Source: Caprella mutica (Eukaryota > Arthropoda > Malacostraca > Amphipoda > Caprellidae). Taken from it: DNA of 64,000 nt. The position numbers were made by a program, and so were the translations under genes. A model generated the notes under the pieces. It did no database searches and was not told the DNA's origin. It worked only from the letters and a program-made list of their open reading frames with translations. Each line of letters begins with the position of its first letter. Position 1 is the stretch's first letter. The stretch is from assembly GCA_947561585.1 (NCBI GenBank), contig CANNZV010000857.1, forward strand, positions 124,001-188,000, read 5' to 3'. Below are positions 58,101-64,000 of the stretch, in pieces.

Positions 58101-58362
58101 ATAGTGTACCTAAGTAACCAAGGGTGTAGGTCATAGGGTATGATCTCTAGTCACGCCCCCCCCCCCCCCTCTTGGTCATGAGCCCCTCTGGGACATAAGA
58201 TATACATATATATTATGTTTAATCAGTAATGAACTACAAAAGTGTCAACAAGGATTAAATAATATGGGTAAATAAGGATTACAAAACAGGGGGGGGGCTC
58301 ATTACCGGGGGAGCTCATCACCGACCCCATGACCTACACCCTGGGTTACCTAGGTACACTAT
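58101..58362. mobile_element. 262-bp MITE, ATAGTGTACCTAxGTAACC ends
   Basis: The left end ATAGTGTACCTAAGTAACC runs on as AAGGGTGTAGGTCAT. The right end, reverse complemented, reads ATAGTGTACCTAGGTAACC and CAGGGTGTAGGTCAT. Inverted ends of about 34 bp with two mismatches. C and G tracts lie just inside, as in 56736-57100, and GTAAATAAGGATTA is shared. Confidence 0.85.
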
Positions 58363-58435
58363 TTCCCTTCAATGCCCCAATCTGTGGGGTGGAATGGGTT
58401 GTCGCTCTACTAGTGTGACAACCAATATTAGTCCA

Positions 58436-58570
58436 ACACTTTTGTAGTTTATTACTGATTTGATTTAACATAAAATATATGTATACATACCCCCTGCCAG
58501 GTCATTATGCAATCATGAAGTGTGCAGTATAACAAACTAGCGGACATAACAGACTACATTGAATGATGAA
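58436..58570. repeat. Second copy of the 56880-57000 segment
   Basis: ACTTTTGTAGTTTATTACTG, CCCCTGCCAGGTCATTATGC and AATCATGAAGTGTGCAGTA match 56880-57000 in order. Confidence 0.85.
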
Positions 58571-58645
58571 ATCAAATGAGGGATTGCATAATAGGTACTA
58601 ATTTATATTAGAAATAAAGTAAAATAAAAGAGGAATATAAAATTC

Positions 58646-58938
58646 TTCATCTAGGTAGCTACTCTCAGTTATCTCTCTCTAGGTAGCTTCTCTCAGTTAT
58701 CTCTATCGAGTTAGCTACTCTAAGTTATCTCTATCTAGGTAGTTTCTCTCAGTTATCTCTATTGAATTAGCTACTCTAAGTTATCTCAATCTAGGTAGCT
58801 TCTCTCAGTTATCTCTATCTAGGTAGCTTCTCTCAGTTATCTCTATTGAATTAGCTACTCTAAGTTATCTCAATTTAGGTAGCTTCTCTCAGTTATCTCT
58901 ATCTAGGTAGCTACTCTCAGTTATCTCTATTGAATTAG
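58646..58938. repeat. 28-bp tandem array, about 10 copies
   Basis: The unit is AGGTAGCTTCTCTCAGTTAT plus CTCTATCT. Two subtypes (AGGTAGCTTCTCTC and AATTAGCTACTCTA) alternate partly, giving a hint of a 56- or 84-bp higher-order unit. The paralogous copy at 56997-57025 has only one such unit. Confidence 0.93.
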
Positions 58939-58952
58939 CTAAAAAATGTTAA

Positions 58953-59534
58953 AGGTCCCCTCCAAGCAAATTTTTTTATTGCTTAGATCAACAAGCCTAA
59001 TGTTTCTTATCATTTTACTGCAAATCCCATCAAATTTGATAGAATATTTTAAATTTTATATGCTCTTAAAGATTTTTTCATAATCCAAACTCTACAAAAC
59101 CTACTTTACTTCCGACTTTCTAATTTTCAGTCTGAAGAAGAAGAATGTACATCATTTGTTTTGATTGTCAACAAGGTATTTGGTTCAATAAATATATTTA
59201 TTATTCGTTTAAATGTTTAAATTTTAGAATGCTTATTTTAGAAACGTTTATATACTTTTAGAAACAATTAATATCCTAAAAGAAAGCCAAAAACGCATTG
59301 TTTGTTCAAAAATCTAAATTTGAAATCAAAACGAAGAGGGTACAACTTCTTTCTCAGCGTCAGGTTGGAGATTCGCTTGATTGTTGCTCACAGAGTATTA
59401 AAAAACTTTGAAAGAAAATAATAAAATATATACTGAACCGAATTGTATGCGCTTTTTGAAATAATGATCGTAGACCTTAGTTCTATAATATTATGAAATA
59501 AACTCATTTTTTTCCCGGACCCTGGAGAGGACCT
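58953..59534. mobile_element. TTAA-flanked MITE, 582 bp
   Basis: The ends AGGTCCCCTCCAAGC and (reverse complement) AGGTCCTCTCCAGGG are inverted and flanked on both sides by TTAA (58949-58952 and 59535-59538). A TTAA duplication is the mark of piggyBac and Kolobok. No transposase inside. Confidence 0.72.
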
Positions 59535-59724
59535 TTAACCATTAGGTTCAGTTAGGAGAATTGTAGCGCAAAGTTCTATATAACGATCGCTCTGATAAAA
59601 TAGTAAAAAATACTACCTAGTTTAATTTCTTAGTGTTGTCACTTTTGTAATATAGTATATTCAATTACATTTGGTGTCATCTACCTGATTCAGTATTGCA
59701 TAAATATATCAAAATTGCAGCAAC
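59535..59724. other. 5' flank of the Tigger relic
   Basis: AT-rich. A terminal inverted repeat for the Tigger element was not identified. Confidence 0.4.
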
Positions 59725-60892
59725 ATGGCTCCTAAGGAGAAAATTAAACAATACAAAAAGTTAGATATGACAACTGCAGTTGCTGAAATTCGGGATAAAA
59801 TGATATCTATTCGAGAAGCAGCAGTTAAGTATAATATCCCTGTTTCTAGCCTTGGAGATCGTGTATCGGTTCGTTATACTAGTGGACTGATGAAGCCAGG
59901 TTCGTAAAATGAAATGTAATGTAGGCTACAATAAAAAGTTAGCAATTATAGAGTATGCATATTAATTGTTTCCATCCTGTTTATTACAGACAGAAAGTAT
60001 AAACTTTCAGCGTCACAAGAAGAGCAGCTAGTTAATTTCTTAATATACCGGAATAAAAAAAAGTAGAGAGCACATAAGAAAAAAAATTAAAGATGTGCTG
60101 CAAAAAAGGAAGAGGATGCAGCTAAAGCTGGAAAAGTTATTGTTGAAGAAGATAGGCTTTTTATAAACAATGAGCCATCTAAGAGTTGGGTGCAGCGCTT
60201 CATCTAACTATATCAGATAGAATGCTGGAACACATTGATCACATGCGCCAAAGAGTGACCAAAAAATAACTGGAAGAATGATTTGACACGTTCGAAAATT
60301 ATCTTTCTTCTGAACATGGAATTGATGCTGAAAGATTTCTTACATTTGAACACGCAAACCGTGTATTTAATTTAGATGAGTCATGGTTTCCTTTAGGAGG
60401 CTCTAATAAACTGAGGGTACTTGCGGAGAAAGGATGCAAGAATGTGTACAATGTATCTACTGAAAATAGAGAACAGATTACTGCTCTAGGGTGTGTATCT
60501 GCTGATGGACATTTTCAGAAACCTTTTGTTCTTTTCCCAGGAATTCGGCCAATATATAATTTCAAGAACGTGAATCCAAGTAACTATGACGTTGGAGTGA
60601 CAAAAAATGGCTAGATGGATTCAGAAAAGTTTTTTGGGTGGTTTTCTTCCAAGTTCATTCCAGCTGTCAAGGATAGGGGAATTCAATTCCCAATAATTGT
60701 ACTGTTGGACAGACATTCATCTCACATCAACCTTTCTTATGGTGAATTCTGCAAGAAAAATGAAGTGATTCTTTACTGCTTCCCAGCTCATGCGACTCTT
60801 ATTATGCAACCCTTGGACGTGATCGTATATGGACCACTAAAACTCTTTTGGAATAAAGCCTTGACTAATTTCAAATTGAAGAACAATCTGAA
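59725..60892 (+). pseudogene. Tigger/pogo-family transposase relic
   Basis: A true ATG at 59725 starts a psq-type helix-turn-helix (AVAEIRDKMISIREAAVKYN, IPVSSLGDRV). After a probable 90-bp intron (CCAG|GTTCGT to ATTACAG|AC) comes RKYKLSASQEEQLVNFL. A decayed stretch with several stops (including SKSWVQRFI) follows. The DDE domain is then clear: FNLDESWFPLGG (first D), ITALGCVSADGHFQKPFVL, a TAG at 60612 in place of a probable Trp, MDSEKFFGWFSSKF, IIVLLDRHSSH (second D), and MQPLDVIVYGPLKLFW (third D). All three acids remain. Homology stops at 60890, where a 24-bp array takes over, so the C-terminal tail is lost. Non-functional. Confidence 0.88.
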
Positions 60893-61310
60893 GACTCCAT
60901 TGGGAATGTTCCAATGGAGTCTTCAGGGAATGCTCCAATGGAGTATTCAGGGAATGTTCCAGTGGAGTCTTCAGGGAATGCTCTAATGGAGTCTTCAGGG
61001 AATGTTCCAATGGAGTCTTCATGGAATGTTCCAAAGGAGTCTTCAGGGAATTTTCCAATGGAGTTTTCAGGGAATGTTCCAATGGAGTATTCAGGGAATG
61101 TTCCTATGGAGTCTTCAAGGAATATTCCAATGGAGTCTTCAGGGAATGTTCCAATGGAGTCTTCAGGGAATGTTCCAATGGAGTCTTCGAGGAATGTTCA
61201 AATGGATATTCCTGGAATGTGTCAGAAAAGGAACATTCAGGGGACATTCCAGTGGAACATTCAGGGAACGTTCCAATGGAACGTTCCTGGAATCTTCTGG
61301 GAAGGTTCAA
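60893..61310. repeat. 24-bp tandem array, about 16 copies
   Basis: The unit is TTCCAATGGAGTCTTCAGGG plus AATG. Because 24 is a multiple of three the array is open in five frames over both strands, giving long false proteins rich in GMFQWSLQ- or ESSGNVPM-type repeats. It begins in frame with the transposase, whose reading frame runs on into it. Confidence 0.94.
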
Positions 61311-62384
61311 TGTTACCTGGGTTATATATACTATATTATTCAGAGTCAAAATCCTTGCTCACTCACCAGTGTCATAGTCCAAGAATCCTTTGACCAATGA
61401 TATATTTTTTCTGAGTATCTCAAATGGTCAGATAATCCGAGAAACTTTCATAAATATTTGAATTTAAAGCATATTTTCCCCATATTGCCATGCTAAAACT
61501 CAAGAATGTTTAGGACATTAATTAGAAATTTAATTTTTATTGCATAGTATGCAAGTGGCTAATATCACTCCTACAGTATTTATTTAGATAACTGGTGGTC
61601 TATCAGTTATTTACCTATGTTCTTGTGTTAATTTTCATATTCATACGGAGTGTGATCATTTTTAAAAAATTATACATAGCTAACTCAAATTGTGAGTTTG
61701 TTTATGATAATCTGTATTCCTCCCTCTGGATATTGTTACTAACTAGGCTATTTTTATATATGTTGTTTAATTTGTTTGTTATATATGTAAAAACTATTGT
61801 TTTTCTTTTCAGGAATATAATTTATTCAATACATTCTGAAAAGGAAAATAGTTTGAGAAAAAAGTTTGAGAAAATATGTATGTATCAAACAATCAAGGAT
61901 ATTAAGTTCAAACTATAACATGTCTTTAGATGATAGAGAGGACATGATGCTATTCGATATGAAGTATTGGGTAAGTTCAGCTCTCTTTTCAATCTTAAAT
62001 AATTGACACAATGGAATTTACAAGAGATGCAACGATACCATATTTGTAACTCCAGTACCAAGTCCAATACCAGTCTTTTTTTATAAAGTATGATATTCAA
62101 GCCAAAGACAACAAAAATATTAGTTCTAGGTAGGTATCTGTGGATAAATTTACCACTAATTTATAAAGTTAACATTTACCTAAGTCTTTAGGATCTTCAT
62201 GATATAGGATTGTTGCCTATGTGTTTATACAAGTATACTACCTATGCAATAATGAATCCTAACGTCATAGCAGTATAATAATTCATTGTCTAACATTAGA
62301 AGTGAACTCTACAAGTGTTACTTGCTCAGTGTAATACCTATAAATTTCATTTGTTAGAATATTTTTGTGTTATTGCAATTACCT
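61311..62384. other. AT-rich spacer, no gene
   Basis: Open frames here, including one of 107 codons at 61595-61918 with strong Phe/Leu/Ile bias, show no recognisable domain. They fit chance in AT-rich DNA, though a membrane protein exon cannot be excluded. Confidence 0.4.
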
Positions 62385-63928
62385 AAAGTGTGCCTAGTTT
62401 TGAACTACAGTGTGCCTAGTTAGCTTTGAACTACAGTGTGCCTAGTTAGCTTTGAACTTCAGTGTGCCTAGTTTGTTTGAAACTTCAGTGTGCCTAGTTT
62501 GTTTGGAACTTCAGTGTGTCTAGTTTGTTTGGAACTTCAGTGTGCCTAGTAAGTTTGGAACTTCAGTGTGTCTAGTAAGTTTTGAACTGCAGTGTACCTA
62601 GTAAGTTTTGAAGTGCAGTGTAACTAGTTAGTTTCGAAGTGCGGTGTGCCTAGTTAGTTTCAAGTGCGGTGTGCCTAGTTAGTTTTGAAGTGCGGTGTGC
62701 CTAGTTAGTTTCAAGTGCGGTGGCCTAGTTAGTTTCAAGTGCAGTGTGCCTAGTTAGTTTCAAGTGCGGTGTTCCTAGTTAGTTTCAAGTGCGGTGTGCC
62801 TAGTTAGTTTCAAGTGGGGTGTGCCTAGTTAGTTTCAAGTGCGGTGTGCCTAGTTAGTTTCAAGTGGGGTGTGCCTAGTTAGTTTCAAGTGCGGTGTGCC
62901 TTGTTAGTTTCAAGTGCGGTGTGCCTATTTAGTTTCAAGTGCGGTGTGCCTAGTTAGTTTCAAGTGCAGTGTGCCTAGTTAGTTTCAAGTGCGGTGTGCC
63001 TAGTTAGTTTCAAGTGCGGTGTGCCTAGTTAATTTCAAGTGGGGTGTGCCTAGATAGTTTCAAATGCGGTGTGCCTAGTTAGTTTTAAGTGCGCTGTGCC
63101 TAGTTAGTTTCAAGTGTTGTGTGTCTAGTTAGTTTCAAGTGCGGTGTGCCTAGTTAGTTTCAAGTGCGGTGTGCCTAGTTAGTTTCAAGTGCGGTGTGCC
63201 TAGTTAGTTTCAAGTGCTGTGTGCCTAATTAGTTTCAAGTGCGGTGTGCCTAGTTAGTTTCAAGTGCGGTGTGCCTAGTTAGTTTCAAGTGCGGTGTGAC
63301 TAGTTAGTTTCAAGTGCGGTGTGACTAGTTAGTTTCAGTGCGCTGTGTCTAGTTAGTTTCAAGTGCGGTGTGCCTAGTTAGTTTCAAGTGCGGTGTGCCT
63401 AGTTAGTTTCAAGTGCGGTGTGCCTAGTTAGTTTCAAGTGCGGTGTGCCTAGTTAGTTTCAAGTGCGGTGTGCCTAGTTAGTTTCAAGTGCGGTGTGCCT
63501 AGTTAGTTTCAAGTGCGGTGGGCCTAGTTAGTTTTGAACAACAGTGTGCCTAGTTAGTTTTGAACAACAGTGTGCCTAGTTATTTTCGAACAACAGTGTG
63601 CCTAGTTAGTTTTGAACAACAGTGTGCCTAGTTAGTTTTGAACAACAGTGTGCCTAGTTAGTTTTGAACAACAGTGTGCCTAGTTAGTTTTGAACAACAG
63701 TGTGCCTAGTTAGTTTTGAACAACAGTGTGCCTAGTTAGTTTTGAACAACAGTGTGCATAGTTAGTTTTGAACAACAGTGTGCCTAGTTAATTTTGAACA
63801 ACAGTGTGCCCAGTTAGTTTTGAACAGCAGTGTGCCTAGTTAGTTTTGAACAACAGTGTGCACAGTTAGTTTTGAACAACAGTGTGCCTAGTTAGTTTTG
63901 AACAACAGTGTGCCTAGTTAGTTTTGAA
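62385..63928. repeat. 25/26-bp satellite-like array, about 60 copies
   Basis: Three blocks in the same orientation: 62385-62640 with 26-bp units (GAACTTCAGTGTGCCTAGTT plus TGTTTG); 62640-63530 with 25-bp units (CAAGTGCGGTGTGCCTAGTT plus AGTTT), very uniform; and 63530-63928 with 26-bp units (GAACAACAGTGTGCCTAGTT plus AGTTTT). The common core is AGTGTGCCTAGTTAGTTT. Confidence 0.96.
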
Positions 63929-64000
63929 GTTTTATTATTCATCTGTTGATTAATTACAACAATATCAGCTGTCTAGTTGAACATAAATTTAGTATTTATG
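63929..64000. other. Right edge of window
   Basis: Short AT-rich stretch, nothing recognised. Confidence 0.4.

Noticed and set aside
60837..61400. Several long overlapping open frames on both strands (80-159 codons)
   Set aside because: They are all produced by the 24-bp array, whose period is a multiple of three. None has non-repeat coding support.
62385..63928. Regular short direct repeats that superficially look like a CRISPR array
   Set aside because: There are no unique spacers (units abut directly), the unit is 25-26 bp with gradual divergence, and the context is an animal genome. It is a minisatellite.
1..64000. tRNA, rRNA or other structured RNA genes
   Set aside because: I looked for tRNA-like A/B boxes (for example the GGTTCGA words at 47807 and 50858) and found no cloverleaf. 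Those words belong to the foldback family.

Overview
This is an AT-rich animal nuclear sequence, most likely from an insect. The lineage is inferred from the transposon families (Tc1/mariner, Tigger/pogo, copia with a Drosophila-copia-like primer binding site, Gypsy, BEL/Pao) and from two multicopy gene families I recall from arthropod and other invertebrate genomes. A hemipteran is possible but not shown. There are no operons, ribosome binding sites or prokaryotic genes. The window is repeat-dominated intergenic or intronic DNA: decayed transposons, foldback elements, MITEs and more than fifteen tandem-repeat arrays. Only three segments look like possible host exons (45508-45704 minus, 17559-17752 plus, 15380-15709 minus).

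Layout. 1-4.7 kb: stacked minisatellites (units of 49, 14, 21, 131, 29, 17 and 32 bp) with a small Tigger-like element. 5.2-8.0 kb: a foldback element beside a 5'-truncated, frameshifted Gypsy pol on the minus strand. 8.8-12.4 kb: a broken gene of a widespread family whose motifs match the FEN1/XPG nuclease fold plus a C-terminal cysteine-rich CXC domain, followed by a 15-bp array that looks like a transposon end. 13.2-14.6 kb: a Tc1 relic and four arrays. 15-29 kb: mostly featureless AT-rich DNA with a lone unknown ORF, a candidate terminal exon, short BEL/Pao, Tc1 and ORF1-like relics, and a foldback arm.

29.76-36.55 kb is the best resolved locus. A DNA transposon with inverted TTAGGGTG-type ends and a perfect 6-bp target duplication (TGTGTA) carries a decayed gene of an unnamed hAT-like family. 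A nearly intact copia element (identical-length 214-bp LTRs differing at one base, 5-bp AAGCT duplication, one nonsense codon in gag-pol) has inserted into that gene.

39.5-43.3 kb: two non-autonomous elements whose inverted ends are 15-bp tandem arrays built on GAAnnTTC, one of them with a 6-bp target duplication inside an older minisatellite. 44-52 kb: MITEs, a probable internal host exon, a 23-bp array and two GC-rich foldback elements. 54-59.5 kb: GC-rich islands, homopolymer G and C tracts, several MITEs and a 28-bp array. 59.7-61.3 kb: a broken Tigger transposase running into a 24-bp array. 62.4-63.9 kb: a long 25/26-bp satellite-like array.

The genes do not form a pathway. What links them is element biology: autonomous relics beside short non-autonomous ends of apparently the same families, and a recurring GAAnnTTC core in many otherwise different arrays.
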